From Chersky-840 sp963810195 (GTDB lineage Bacteria; Actinomycetota; Acidimicrobiia; Acidimicrobiales; UBA8190), in assembly GCA_963810195.1 (NCBI GenBank), contig CAWEMO010000004.1:1-64000 (forward strand): a DNA stretch of 64,000 nucleotides, in the 5' to 3' direction. Below, piece after piece: positions 1-8,515 of this stretch; position 1 is the stretch's first letter, and every line of letters starts with the position of its first letter. Both the position numbers and the translations under genes were made by a program. Under the pieces are notes generated by a model. That model was not told where the DNA came from and searched no databases. It saw only the letters and a list, made by a program, of their open reading frames with translations.

Positions 1-1461
1 GATCTTGGCGATGCCGGGGTTCTGCTTGGCCGCCGCGCTGGACTGGCTGTTGAATGTGCCGGTGGTGACGGCCGCCACGACCTGGCCCTGGAACTGCTTC
101 GGGATGCCAAGAGCCGTGAGGCGCTTCACGAGTGAGGCGATGAGCACGCCGTTGACGAGGGAGCCGAGCACGGCGACGCCGGTGACCGCCCCCAGCTCCC
201 GGCTGGTGTTGGTCATCGAGGCGGCCATCCCCGAGTGCTCGGCGGGGATGGACGACAGCGCCGAGGCGGTCACCGGCACGACGACGATGCCGATGCCGAT
301 GCCGGCCAGGGGCAGGGACCAGCCCAGCGTGGACAGCCCCGAGGTGGGGGTGAGGACCCAGTCGGTCAGGAGGATGCCGGCGCCGGCGAGCACGCACCCC
401 ACCGTCATCGGGATGCGGGGGCCCGAGCGGGCCACCCAGCGGCCGGCAATCAGCGAGGACAGAATCATCCCGGTCGCCATGGGCAGGAAGTCGAGCGCGA
501 GCCCGTAGCCGGTGGTGGAGCCGACCACCTGCAGGTACAGCGCCACGAAGAAGAAGATCGAGAAGGTCCCGAAGTAGGTGCAGAAGGCCACCAGGTTCGA
601 ACCGGCGAACATCTTGCGGCGGAAGTAGCGCAAATTGAGGACCGGATTCTCGGCCCGCTGCTCCACCCACACAAACGCAGCCCCCAGGACGACCGCGGCA
701 GCGAAGAGCAGATCGATCCACCACCTCAGGTAGCCCGACGACTCCCCGGCGATCGTGGCGTAGGTGACCGAACACAACGCCCCCGCCCCGAGCACGAAGC
801 CGGCCAGGTCGAGGTGGGCGCCGCCGCGGTCGGAGGTCTCGGGCAGCACGGCGGCCGCCCCGACCAGTGCAACCAGGCCGAAGAAGAGATTGAACCAGAA
901 CACGGCACGCCACGAGTACACACCGACGAGCACGCCGCCGATCACGGGCCCCATCGCCAGTGCCAGGCCCGACACTGCCGCCCAGGCACCGAGCGCCCGA
1001 GCGCGGACCTTGGTGTCGGGGTAGAGGTGGCGGATCATCGACAGCGTCCCCGGTTCGGACGCGGCGGCCCCGAGACCCATGACCACCCGGGCGGCGATCA
1101 GCATGTCGGAGTTCACCGCCAGCGCCCCGATCAGGGAGCCCGCACAAAAGACGACCACGCCGCCGAGCATCACCTTCTTGCGCCCGAACAGGTCCCCGAG
1201 CGTGCCGGCCGTGAGCATGAAGGCGGCGAACACCAGGGCGTAGGCGTCGATCACCCACTGCAGCTGGCTCACGCCCGCGTGCAGGCTCGACTGCACCGCC
1301 GCCAAGGTGACGCTGATGATGGTGTTGTCGAGGAAGGTCAGGAAAAGGACCACGAGCAAGGTGGCCAGGCCCAGGTGTGACCGGATCCTGCCGCCCCGCT
1401 GGCTGGCCGTCCCGGTCGCCCCTCCGACGGCCACGCCGGGTGGCCTGGGCATGGAAGGCAT
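1..1461 (-). CDS. DHA2-family MFS drug exporter (C-terminus cut by window edge)
   Basis: Proton-driven multidrug efflux protein of the 14-helix DHA2 (EmrB/QacA) group of the major facilitator superfamily, in the cytoplasmic membrane. Reading leftwards, about 487 residues are visible and no stop is reached, so the C-terminus lies outside the window. The first helix carries FLDNTIISV, matching the LDxTIVNVAL signature of DHA2 proteins, followed by QWVIDAYAL and the loop motif GTLGDLFGRKK typical of MFS. The ATG is supported by an AGGAGG sequence five bases upstream. Two 10-bp direct repeats lie just upstream of the gene and may be an operator; no regulator gene is adjacent inside the window. 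Substrate unknown. Confidence 0.9.
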   Translation of the reverse strand, partial: MPSMPRPPGVAVGGATGTASQRGGRIRSHLGLATLLVVLFLTFLDNTIISVTLAAVQSSLHAGVSQLQWVIDAYALVFAAFMLTAGTLGDLFGRKKVMLGGVVVFCAGSLIGALAVNSDMLIAARVVMGLGAAASEPGTLSMIRHLYPDTKVRARALGAWAAVSGLALAMGPVIGGVLVGVYSWRAVFWFNLFFGLVALVGAAAVLPETSDRGGAHLDLAGFVLGAGALCSVTYATIAGESSGYLRWWIDLLFAAAVVLGAAFVWVEQRAENPVLNLRYFRRKMFAGSNLVAFCTYFGTFSIFFFVALYLQVVGSTTGYGLALDFLPMATGMILSSLIAGRWVARSGPRIPMTVGCVLAGAGILLTDWVLTPTSGLSTLGWSLPLAGIGIGIVVVPVTASALSSIPAEHSGMAASMTNTSRELGAVTGVAVLGSLVNGVLIASLVKRLTALGIPKQFQGQVVAAVTTGTFNSQSSAAAKQNPGIAKI

Positions 1462-1482
1462 CAGCGCCTCCTCTTTGGGGCC

Positions 1483-1513
1483 ATGACCCAATCATGGGGG
1501 CGGATGACCCAAT
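1483..1513 (-). promoter_or_regulatory. Direct repeats, candidate operator of the DHA2 exporter
   Basis: The 10-mer ATGACCCAAT occurs at 1483-1492 and again at 1504-1513, exactly 21 bp apart, or two helical turns. The repeats lie 22-52 bp upstream of the exporter start codon. This geometry is typical of a dimeric regulator binding one face of the DNA. No other gene lies between 1462 and 1748. The regulator is unknown. Confidence 0.4.
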
Positions 1514-1748
1514 TGACCAGGGACAAAAGACCCCGGAAGCTCGCCCGCTCGCTATTCGTGGCGCGCTGAGCATTATCGTTCACTCAGGGCCGGTCGGGTT
1601 TGGGGTCACGCAGACCCGGCAGTAGGCCCGATGCAGAAGCGCAGCGGCACGATCTCCACCTCAATGCCCACGGGTGCTGAGCAGCTCGTGCAGGACGGCG
1701 TCGTCATCGACCACCGAACCTCCCGATTAGGGCGTCTGGTATCCCCAA

Positions 1749-2621
1749 TCAAGCACTCGGGGAAGCCTCTGCAGATGAAGGTCGGGCTCCGTTTTCATCC
1801 GCTGGTCCCGACGCCCGACCGGAGACCGAAGGATCCACCAGCTTCGCGACGGCGCCTGTCTCTCTGGAAAGGAAGGCGCCCATCTCCTGGATCGTGCTCA
1901 TCAATGGTCCCGGAAACACAACGGTCGTGTTCTTGTCCACACCGATTTCAATCAATGTCTGCAGATTGCGAAGCTGAAGCGCGAGGGGGTGCGCCATCAT
2001 GATGTCCGCGGCATCCCCGAGAGCAGAGGCGGCGAGGTACTCACCTTCAGCTGCGATGATCTTCGCCCGCTTCTCCCGTTCTGCCTCGGCTTGACGCGCC
2101 ATGGCCCGCTTCATCGTTTCCGGCAGCTGAATGTCCTTTAGCTCGACGATCGTCACGAGCACGCCCCAATCGAAAGTCTCAGCCTCGAGGATCTCCTTGA
2201 TGTCCACATTGATGCGATCGGTCTCGGCGAGAATTTCGTCAAGCGTGTGCTGGCCGACGACTTTGCGCAGCGTGGTTTGGGCGATCTGGTTGATGGCGAC
2301 TTCGACACTTTCGATTGCGACGACAGACTTCGTCGCATCGATGATTCGGAAATACGCGACAGCCGAGACATCAACGCTCACGTTGTCGCGCGTGATGATG
2401 CCTTGCGACTGGATCGGCATCGTCACAATTCGAAACGACACCTTCCGCAATACGTTGATGAAAGGCACGATTACGACAAGCCCCGGGCCCCTCTCACCAA
2501 TGATGCGGCCGAAACGGAAGACAACACCCTTCTCGTATTGCCGCACGATGTGAAGAGCGAGCGCAAGAACGATGAGCGCGAGCACCCCAATGATGACGAT
2601 TCCCGCAATCAGTCCTTCCAT
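1749..2621 (-). CDS. Slipin / stomatin-like SPFH (Band 7) protein
   Basis: Membrane-anchored SPFH-domain protein of the prokaryotic stomatin (slipin) family; such proteins form membrane-associated oligomers. The 290-residue product starts with one hydrophobic segment (about residues 3-28), followed by the Band 7 start QYEKGVVFRFGRIIGERGPG, typical of slipins. A charged helical stretch rich in Ala, Glu and Lys follows (RQAEAEREKRAKIIAAEGE). I chose the ATG at 2621 because AGAGGAG lies seven bases upstream; an in-frame start 14 codons earlier lacks this. Slipins often pair with an NfeD protease gene, and none is visible here. The gene is visibly richer in A+T than the core genes to the right. 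Physiological role unknown. Confidence 0.85.
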   Translation of the reverse strand: MEGLIAGIVIIGVLALIVLALALHIVRQYEKGVVFRFGRIIGERGPGLVVIVPFINVLRKVSFRIVTMPIQSQGIITRDNVSVDVSAVAYFRIIDATKSVVAIESVEVAINQIAQTTLRKVVGQHTLDEILAETDRINVDIKEILEAETFDWGVLVTIVELKDIQLPETMKRAMARQAEAEREKRAKIIAAEGEYLAASALGDAADIMMAHPLALQLRNLQTLIEIGVDKNTTVVFPGPLMSTIQEMGAFLSRETGAVAKLVDPSVSGRASGPADENGARPSSAEASPSA

Positions 2622-3099
2622 GTCCGTTCTCCTCTGGACAGTGCCGACAAACCAAGGCCGCATTACGTCTCCCTATGAATCGTGGTTCATCGCTGGCCAG
2701 AACGAACAGGGACTTCCGACCATTTCAAGCCAGGTGGGTGCGTACCGAGAGGACAGAGTTCCACCCACGGCGTGGTTGGGACCTGGAGCGAAGGTAATGG
2801 TGCCCCGGTGCGGGGGCGGCGGTCCGGGCGGGGCACCGAAGGTCGGTCCCCCGTCCTCGGCACCAGGACCCGAGCAGTATGATTCAGGGGCTTGGGCTCA
2901 AGGGGTGGCCGCGACATCTCCTGACCTGGAGCGTGTCAGATGGAGCACCCGAGGGCGTAGGCGCCGCTCGAGCCAAACGGATCTCGAGGTCCGCGGCGAG
3001 TACGAAGGCGGTGCTCGCCGGGGCGAAGCTGACAAGAGAGCCGAGGCGTTGACGGAGTTCCTGCCTCAACTGTGCAGGATTACGTCGTTCGATGGGGGT
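2622..3099. other. Gap without a recognisable gene
   Basis: About 480 bp between the slipin and the decayed IS30 transposase. Short open frames occur on both strands, but none has a ribosome binding site with a recognisable product. The left end must hold the slipin promoter. The right end may be the degraded left end of the insertion sequence, but I could not find terminal inverted repeats. Confidence 0.4.
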
Positions 3100-4219
3100 T
3101 CGTGCGACGGGGCGTTCCGGTGTGCGGCACCAACAAGCGGTTCGTCGACAGGGTGATCCACGATCTCAGGAGGGACGGGGTCTTGGCGACGACGGTGTGC
3201 GCCATGATACGCGAACGCCGGCGGCGCGGCCCGGCTCGCTGAGCATGCCCATGCGGGCGAGGAGATCAGGGTCGGCATCGAGGCTGGAGCGTCCGACGAA
3301 GCCATTGCCTCTCGCATCGGCCGGCACCGCTCGACGATCTGGGGCGTGAGATTGCGGCCACCGGTGGGCGGAGGTGCTACCGGGCGGCGATGGCCGAAGA
3401 GCGAGCGGCACGAGCCGGCCGGCTCCGGCGGCGCAAGGCTCCCTGGACCGAGCAGCGCCCCTGGCTGTGGGAGGAGGTCCAGGCACTGCTGCGCACCAAG
3501 AAATGGTCGCCCGAGCAGATCGCCCACCGGTGCCGGCAAGGAGCACCTCGACCGGCCAGAGTGGTGGGTGTCGCACGAGGCCATCTACCAGGCGGTCTTC
3601 GTCCAGGCCAAGGGCGAGCTGCGCAAGGAGCTCACCGCCTGCCTGCGCTCGGGCCGGGCTCGGCGACGTCCTCGTTCTCGAGCCTCCTCTGGACGAAGCG
3701 CGATCCTCGGGATGGTCAACATCTCCGAACGCCCCCCGGAGGTCGAAGACCGGGCCGGCCGGGCCACTGGGAGGGTGACCTCATGATCGGGGAGGGCGGC
3801 GCCAGCGCCGTGGCCACGCTGGTGGAACGCCCACCCGCATGGGCATGCTCATCAAGCTCGAGAACCGCACCGCCGAGCACTCGTCGGCAGTGGCGAAGAA
3901 CATCGTGCGTCTACCAGAGCACCTGGCCAAGTCCCTCACTTGGGATCAGGGGATCGAGATGGCCACGCACGCGGCGTTCGGAGTCGCCACCGGCGTCCCC
4001 GTCTACTTCTGCGACCCCCATTCGCGCCTGGCAGCGTGGGAGCAACGAGAACTGGAACGGCCTCGTCCGTCAGTTTCTGCCCAAGGGCACCGACCTGTCG
4101 GTCCACTCCCAAGAGGACCTCGATGCCATCGCTGCCTTACTCAACGAGCGCCCACGCAAGACCCTGGAGTGGGAGACTCCAGGGGAACGATTCAACCGAC
4201 TGTCGCGGCCACCCCTTGA
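3100..4219 (+). pseudogene. Decayed IS30-family transposase
   Basis: Remnant of an IS30-family DDE transposase spread over all three forward frames. In order it shows the helix-turn-helix (SDEAIASRIGRHRSTIW, about 3285-3345), the central region (TKKWSPEQIAHR, then WWVSHEAIYQAVFVQAKGEL), ISERPPEVEDRA, the first catalytic Asp in GHWEGDLMIG (about 3767-3796), the second Asp in SLTWDQG, the Glu region in WQRGSNENWNGLVRQFLPKG, and the C-terminal GERFNRL. The reading frame changes near 3346, 3541, 3765, 3835, 4030 and 4200, so no functional protein can be made. Several shifts look like single extra or missing G/C bases. The 5' boundary is approximate and no terminal inverted repeats were identified. 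It is a fossil mobile element between the slipin and the polysaccharide gene. Confidence 0.85.
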
Positions 4220-4356
4220 GTCCGCCGGGGGCGTTCGATTCTGGGCGGGTCCACGCTGACGCCACTCGCCTGGAGACCGCTCGACTCCGGCAGTTGCGCG
4301 CTCTCCGACCATGGGCGCGACAGCTCCCACACCCCGTGGTGATCGCGATCACCCGC

Positions 4357-5766
4357 CTACGGTGGTGCCTTCCGCTCCATCACGTCGCGGATCACCGCGG
4401 AGACCGTCTGGAAGAGGATGACGACGTCGCACCATAGGGACCAGTTCTCGATGTACTGGTTGTCAAGCCGGGCGCGCTCGTCGATCGACGTGTCCCCTCG
4501 CAGGCCGTGAACCTGCGCCAGCCCGGTGAGACCCACCGGTACCCGGTGGCGGTCGTCGTAGTGCGGGATCTCGGTCTTGAACTTCTCCACGAAGAACGGC
4601 CTTTCGGGGCGGGGACCGACCAGGGACATGTCCCCCCTCAGGATGTTCCACAGCTGCGGGAGCTCGTCGAGCCCGGTGCGGCGCAGGACCCGGCCGGTCC
4701 TCGTGACCAAGTCACTGGCCGGCCTCCATTCCGCGTCCGAACGGGGATTGGTCTGCATCGTCCGGAACTTGAGGACCTCAAAGTCCGCGCCGCGCCGGCC
4801 CACGCGCCGCTGGCGGAAATGGATCGGCCCCGGACTCGTCAGCTTCACCACCAGCGCGATCGTCACATAGAGCGGGGAGAGGAGCAGCAGGGCGAAGGTG
4901 ACCACCAATGCGTCGAAGGCCCGCTTGGCAGTCCGGGCATGGCGATGCAGGAGGGGCTGGTGTATGCGGAGCAGCGGGAATCCCCAGATGTCATCCACAT
5001 TTCGGCTGCTCACCGCAGTGGCCAGTTCGAAAAGGCGGGGCAGCACGTGGATGTCGACCGAGGCGTCCTCGCATGCCCGGAGAACATCGACCATGTCCGC
5101 CTCGCGGGTCGCACCGAAGGCGATGACGACCCTGTCGATCCTCTTCTCGGAGAGCACCCTGCGGAGGGTGTCCACGGTGCCGAAGGTCGGGAGCGTGGAA
5201 TGAACGTCGTCCACCGCGTCGAGGAAGCCGATGGGGCGCAGCCCGTACTCCGGGTGTTCCTCGAGAGTCGACGCCAGTTGGGCGCTCACCTGCCCCCCTC
5301 CGATGAGCAGCGTGCGTTGGGCGAACCACCCGCGCGACCGCAGCCCTCGCAGCAGCGAGTACAGCCCGCAGTGAGCAGCGAGAAGCGCGGCCGCCGAGAG
5401 GGCTCCCACTTCGATGAGGGTGGCAGTCGAGATCCCGCGCACCTTGAAGAGGGTCAGGACGAGAAACGGCCACCAGGCACACCCGATCAGTGAGCCGGCC
5501 TCGCGGGCCACGCTCAGGGTGATCGGCGCCTTGTAGTGGCCCCTTGCCGCCAGACTTGCTACCACCGTGGCCACCGACGCCCACGCCCACCAGGTGCTGA
5601 GGATGCCCAGCGCCGCCGCTACGACGAGCAGGACAATGGCATGGGTGACGACGATGAGGGCCATGGCAGCCCCTGCCGTAGCCCACATCCGCAGGGAGAC
5701 GGCAGGCCCGATGTTGTCGGCTGGCCTGATGTTGATCCAGGCCCGGTAGCCCAGTCCGACGGCCAT
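4357..5766 (-). CDS. Undecaprenyl-phosphate sugar phosphotransferase (polyprenyl glycosylphosphotransferase)
   Basis: Membrane enzyme of the WbaP/CpsE type that transfers a sugar-1-phosphate from a UDP-sugar to undecaprenyl phosphate, the first committed step of a cell-surface polysaccharide. The 469 residues contain an N-terminal block of hydrophobic segments (about 27-165), a Rossmann-like domain (TLLIGGGQVSAQLASTLEEH), and a C-terminal bacterial sugar transferase domain starting KRAFDALVVTFALLLLSPLY. That domain has FRQRRVGRRGADFEVLKFRT and the diagnostic GLDELPQLWNILRGDMSLVG then GPRPERP. The ATG at 5766 is preceded by an in-frame TAG six codons upstream and no clear Shine-Dalgarno. It lies 45 bp downstream of the LAXTG surface-protein gene on the same strand, so both may serve cell-wall assembly. 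The sugar specificity cannot be read. Confidence 0.92.
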   Translation of the reverse strand: MAVGLGYRAWINIRPADNIGPAVSLRMWATAGAAMALIVVTHAIVLLVVAAALGILSTWWAWASVATVVASLAARGHYKAPITLSVAREAGSLIGCAWWPFLVLTLFKVRGISTATLIEVGALSAAALLAAHCGLYSLLRGLRSRGWFAQRTLLIGGGQVSAQLASTLEEHPEYGLRPIGFLDAVDDVHSTLPTFGTVDTLRRVLSEKRIDRVVIAFGATREADMVDVLRACEDASVDIHVLPRLFELATAVSSRNVDDIWGFPLLRIHQPLLHRHARTAKRAFDALVVTFALLLLSPLYVTIALVVKLTSPGPIHFRQRRVGRRGADFEVLKFRTMQTNPRSDAEWRPASDLVTRTGRVLRRTGLDELPQLWNILRGDMSLVGPRPERPFFVEKFKTEIPHYDDRHRVPVGLTGLAQVHGLRGDTSIDERARLDNQYIENWSLWCDVVILFQTVSAVIRDVMERKAPP

Positions 5767-5811
5767 GGCCGAGGTGTGCTGCTATCGACCGCTTCGGGGA
5801 CGATGGTCGGA

Positions 5812-6126
5812 TCAGGCCATTGTCTGGCGGTGCCGTCGGCTCCGGCGCACCATCACGCCGCCGACCACCACGGCCCCGACACCAACGGCTCCCATGGACT
5901 CGATGTCCGCGCCCGTGAACGCCAACCCTTCTGAAGACGGTGCCTGGGTCGGAGTCGAGACGGAATGGCTCACCTGCTGTGCAGGCGGATTCTCAGCGCC
6001 ACCGACGCCCGGCGCCGAGCAACCCGTATAGCAGGTCGAATCGGCGTACGCCGTAGTCGAAACCGCTGCGACGCCCAGGGCGGACACCGCCAGGCCCAAT
6101 CCCAAACCGAGGAGGTTTCTGATCAT
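5812..6126 (-). CDS. Small LAXTG-anchored surface protein
   Basis: A 104-residue exported protein predicted to be linked to the cell wall by sortase. It has an N-terminal signal peptide (residues 1-28, likely cleaved after AYA), a short Cys-containing and Ser/Thr/Pro-rich stretch, then LAFTG at residues 68-72, a hydrophobic segment (about 78-93) and the basic tail RRSRRHR. LAXTG is the sorting motif used by class E sortases of high-GC actinobacteria. The ATG at 6126 is chosen because the signal peptide starts there and a GGGGG tract lies upstream; a longer in-frame extension to 6345 looks non-coding. No sortase gene is in the window. The mature part is only about 40 residues, so it is more likely a structural or display protein than an enzyme. 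Confidence 0.75.
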   Translation of the reverse strand: MIRNLLGLGLGLAVSALGVAAVSTTAYADSTCYTGCSAPGVGGAENPPAQQVSHSVSTPTQAPSSEGLAFTGADIESMGAVGVGAVVVGGVMVRRSRRHRQTMA

Positions 6127-6729
6127 CTCGCCCGTACCCCCTTCGTCCCGCAGCAACCGTGCCGCCGCCATCCCAGCCATCCCGGCTGTGTTGTCGGTTA
6201 GCCTGCTCCTTCCGGTGTCGTCCGCCCAGGGGAATACGTCCCATTCCGGACCGTGCCAAGAGCGCGAAGAACAGCACCAGCAGGTCTCCCACCTGCACTG
6301 ATCGCCCACCTGGCAGTCTCCACCGAGTCGGCTGCCTCGAAACACCGCTCCTCGTGGCGCCCTCAGTCGTCAGAGCGCCACCGCCCGTCGTATTTGGCCC
6401 CGCCGCTCGTCTGAAGCTCTCCCGCGCCGCCCCACGATTCGGTCTCGGCAACGAACGGAGAGCATCTCTCGCTATCACTCGGCGCCGCCAACACGGAGCG
6501 GGTCGGCCCGCCCCTGGCCGCACGCGCACGGCGGCACATCCCGGACGGCTTGATTCTGGTCGAGGAAGACTCACAGTCGTGCTCCTCCCCGCACAGGAGG
6601 GCGAACCCGGTCACTCTAAGTTGGCACCAAAGCGCATAGTCGACCACCGGTTGCCCTGCTTGGCCGGGCCATGGCCGTCGACCTGGCACGGTCAACACCT
6701 GGCGTACGGCAGCCATAGGTTAGGTGGAC
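6127..6729. other. Gap without a recognisable gene
   Basis: About 600 bp between the divergent LAXTG protein and the 64-residue protein. It must hold both promoters. Open frames on both strands give low-complexity Arg/Pro-rich translations with no family resemblance and no good ribosome binding site. I see no RNA gene. Confidence 0.4.
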
Positions 6730-6924
6730 ATGACCGAAGAACCAATGCACCTCGGCGACGCACGAGGCGAGTGGTACTACTGCTTCAAGCACGAGAAGGT
6801 CGAAACGCGTGACGAGTGCCACCAGATGGATCGAATGGGCCCGTACCCCACCCGGGAGGACGCTGAGAACTGGCGGGAGCGCGTTGTAGCACGGAACGAG
6901 GCGTGGGAGGACGAGGAGGAATAG
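6730..6924 (+). CDS. Small conserved acidic protein with WYYCF motif
   Basis: A 64-residue cytosolic protein. It begins MTEEPMHLGDARGEWYYCF, continues through a Cys/His-containing stretch (KHEKVETRDECHQMDRMGP) and YPTREDAENWRER, and ends in an acidic tail EDEEE. This pattern resembles a widespread family of very short actinobacterial proteins of unknown function, which I recall from memory rather than from a search. Start: ATG at 6730; an in-frame GTG two codons upstream (6724) is an alternative. TAGGTGG just upstream could serve as ribosome binding site. The gene stands alone between two non-coding gaps. The Cys and His residues might bind a metal, but this is inference. Confidence 0.7.
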   Translation: MTEEPMHLGDARGEWYYCFKHEKVETRDECHQMDRMGPYPTREDAENWRERVVARNEAWEDEEE

Positions 6925-7324
6925 GCAAGGTACGAGGGATCCAGTGCCCCGGGCGGCTGTGGACCGATACATAATCGGCCTTGCCTCGCTGTGGGGTGCG
7001 AGGCCACACGAAAACAGGCTCTGAACAGGGACGATCTGGCGTCCTCGAGCGGATCAACCACCGCCGTGCTCGTTGTGCAGGTCCGCGAGGATCTGGAGAA
7101 TCACGTGTGCTTGCGGTGACAATAACTCCTGAAGGTCAATGCCGCTCCAGGTCAATCTCCTGGGAAGCCTTGCAGAATGGTCCAACCGACTTTGCTCCGG
7201 CGCCGAAACGAGATGCCGGGTCGTACCAAGCGCTATGGCTCCCGATCGCGAAGATCGAGCCGTCCCATGACCGGCGCCGACCTCGGCGACGCGGTGGCTA
7301 GCGTCTGACCGCGAGAATGCACCC
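6925..7324. other. Gap without a recognisable gene
   Basis: 400 bp upstream of the ribonuclease Z gene. No open frame in it gives a recognisable protein, and no tRNA-like cloverleaf or strong hairpin is apparent. The promoter of the downstream gene should lie here. Confidence 0.35.
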
Positions 7325-8260
7325 ATGCGAGAGTTGGTCGTCCTCGGTACGGCGAGTCAGACCCCCACTCGGTACCGCAACCACAACGGCTACCTCCTGC
7401 GCTGGGATGACGAAGGGATCTTGTTCGATCCGGGCGAGGGCACTCAGCGCCAGCTCCTGCTGGCCGGCGTGTCACCCTGGACCTTCGGCCGCATCTGCAT
7501 CACCCATCTTCACGGCGACCACTGCCTGGGCCTCCCCGGTGTTGTACAGCGCCTGTCCCTTGACCGGGTGACCCACCCCGTCGAGGTCCTGTACCCGTCG
7601 AGTGGCCAGGTCTACATCGACCGGCTCCTGCACGCGGCAGTGTTTGACGAGAACGTCGACGTGCGCCAGCGGCCGGTAGCCGGGTCCGGCATGGTGGACC
7701 CCGGCCCACCGTTCGCGCTGGTGGCGAAGCGCCTCGATCACGTCCCGGACACCCTCGGGTGGCGTCTCGAGGAGCCCGAGGGCCGCACCATGCTGCACGA
7801 CAGGCTTGAGGCCGCCGGCGTTGTCGGGCCCGCCGTGGGCGATCTCCAGCGTGCCGGTGTTGTCGACGTCGGCGGTCGGCGCGTTCGGGTCGAAGAGATG
7901 AGCGTGGTGCGCCCCGGCCAAGTGGTCGCCTTCGTCATGGACACCGGTCTGTGCGATGCCGCCTTCGAACTCGCAGAGGGGGCAGACCTCGTGGTGTGCG
8001 AAGCGACGTTCGCATCAACAGAGACTGACCTTGCGCGCCAGTACCATCACCTCACCGCCGCACAGGCCGGGCGAATCGCGGCCGAAGCGGGAGCCCGGAG
8101 ACTGGTGATCTCGCACTTCTCGCAGCGTTATCCCGATGAGACGATTTTGCTCGATGAGGCCCGAAGCGAATTCGACGATGTCATAGCCGCACACGACCTC
8201 TTGCACGTGCCCGTCCCATCACGCCTGGGGCCCGACCCCGAACCGGAGCCGGGTTCTTAG
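7325..8260 (+). CDS. rnz: Ribonuclease Z (tRNA 3' processing endonuclease)
   Basis: Metallo-beta-lactamase-fold endonuclease that removes the 3' trailer from tRNA precursors. The 311 residues start with MRELVVLGTASQTPTRYRNH, close to the RNase Z N-terminal signature LGTxxxxPTxxRN, and carry the zinc ligand motif HLHGDH at residues 61-66. Further ligands are in VMDTGLCDAA (Asp) and LVISHFSQRY (His), and the middle contains DHVPDTLGWRLEEPEGR, part of the substrate-binding region. The length agrees with the short (RNase Z-S) type. The ATG at 7325 has no strong Shine-Dalgarno. It is a single gene, with a non-coding gap on both sides. Assignment to RNase Z rather than another MBL hydrolase rests on the N-terminal signature. 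Confidence 0.92.
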   Translation: MRELVVLGTASQTPTRYRNHNGYLLRWDDEGILFDPGEGTQRQLLLAGVSPWTFGRICITHLHGDHCLGLPGVVQRLSLDRVTHPVEVLYPSSGQVYIDRLLHAAVFDENVDVRQRPVAGSGMVDPGPPFALVAKRLDHVPDTLGWRLEEPEGRTMLHDRLEAAGVVGPAVGDLQRAGVVDVGGRRVRVEEMSVVRPGQVVAFVMDTGLCDAAFELAEGADLVVCEATFASTETDLARQYHHLTAAQAGRIAAEAGARRLVISHFSQRYPDETILLDEARSEFDDVIAAHDLLHVPVPSRLGPDPEPEPGS

Positions 8261-8306
8261 TCGTTAGGACCAAAGCCCTGGGTTGGTCGAGGCCGTGCCG
8301 GGGCCA

Positions 8307-8420
8307 GGTGGGCCGGGGCCGTTCCGACACGCGCAGGCCGATGATGGCGTCGAGGGTCTCGAGCTCCTCTTCTAGGCTCTGGATCCGCCGGGCCAGTCCC
8401 CGCCGTACGATCTTGGCGGC
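8307..8420 (-). pseudogene. Possible IS110-type transposase remnant
   Basis: On the minus strand this stretch translates to KIVRRGLARRIQSLEEELET followed by LDAIIGLRVSERPRPT. It resembles the helical segment between the catalytic and Tnp_20 domains of IS110-family transposases (ALRxLARRxxxLxxEIxxLDxxI). It has no start, no flanking domains and no partner sequence, so it would be a fossil fragment between rnz and the lipoprotein gene. The resemblance is short and could be chance. Confidence 0.22.
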
Positions 8421-8515
8421 GGGAACCGCCCACGCCAAACCAGGCCCGGGCAAGTGCCCCTCAGGGGACTTCTGGCTCTGTCGAAGACGGGATCCGAAGC
8501 CCCATAGTAATCAGG

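Noticed and set aside
235..1380. Long plus-strand open frame over the DHA2 gene
   Set aside because: It is an antisense shadow: the translation is His/Gln/Gly/Arg-rich with no family match, while the minus strand encodes a clear transporter.
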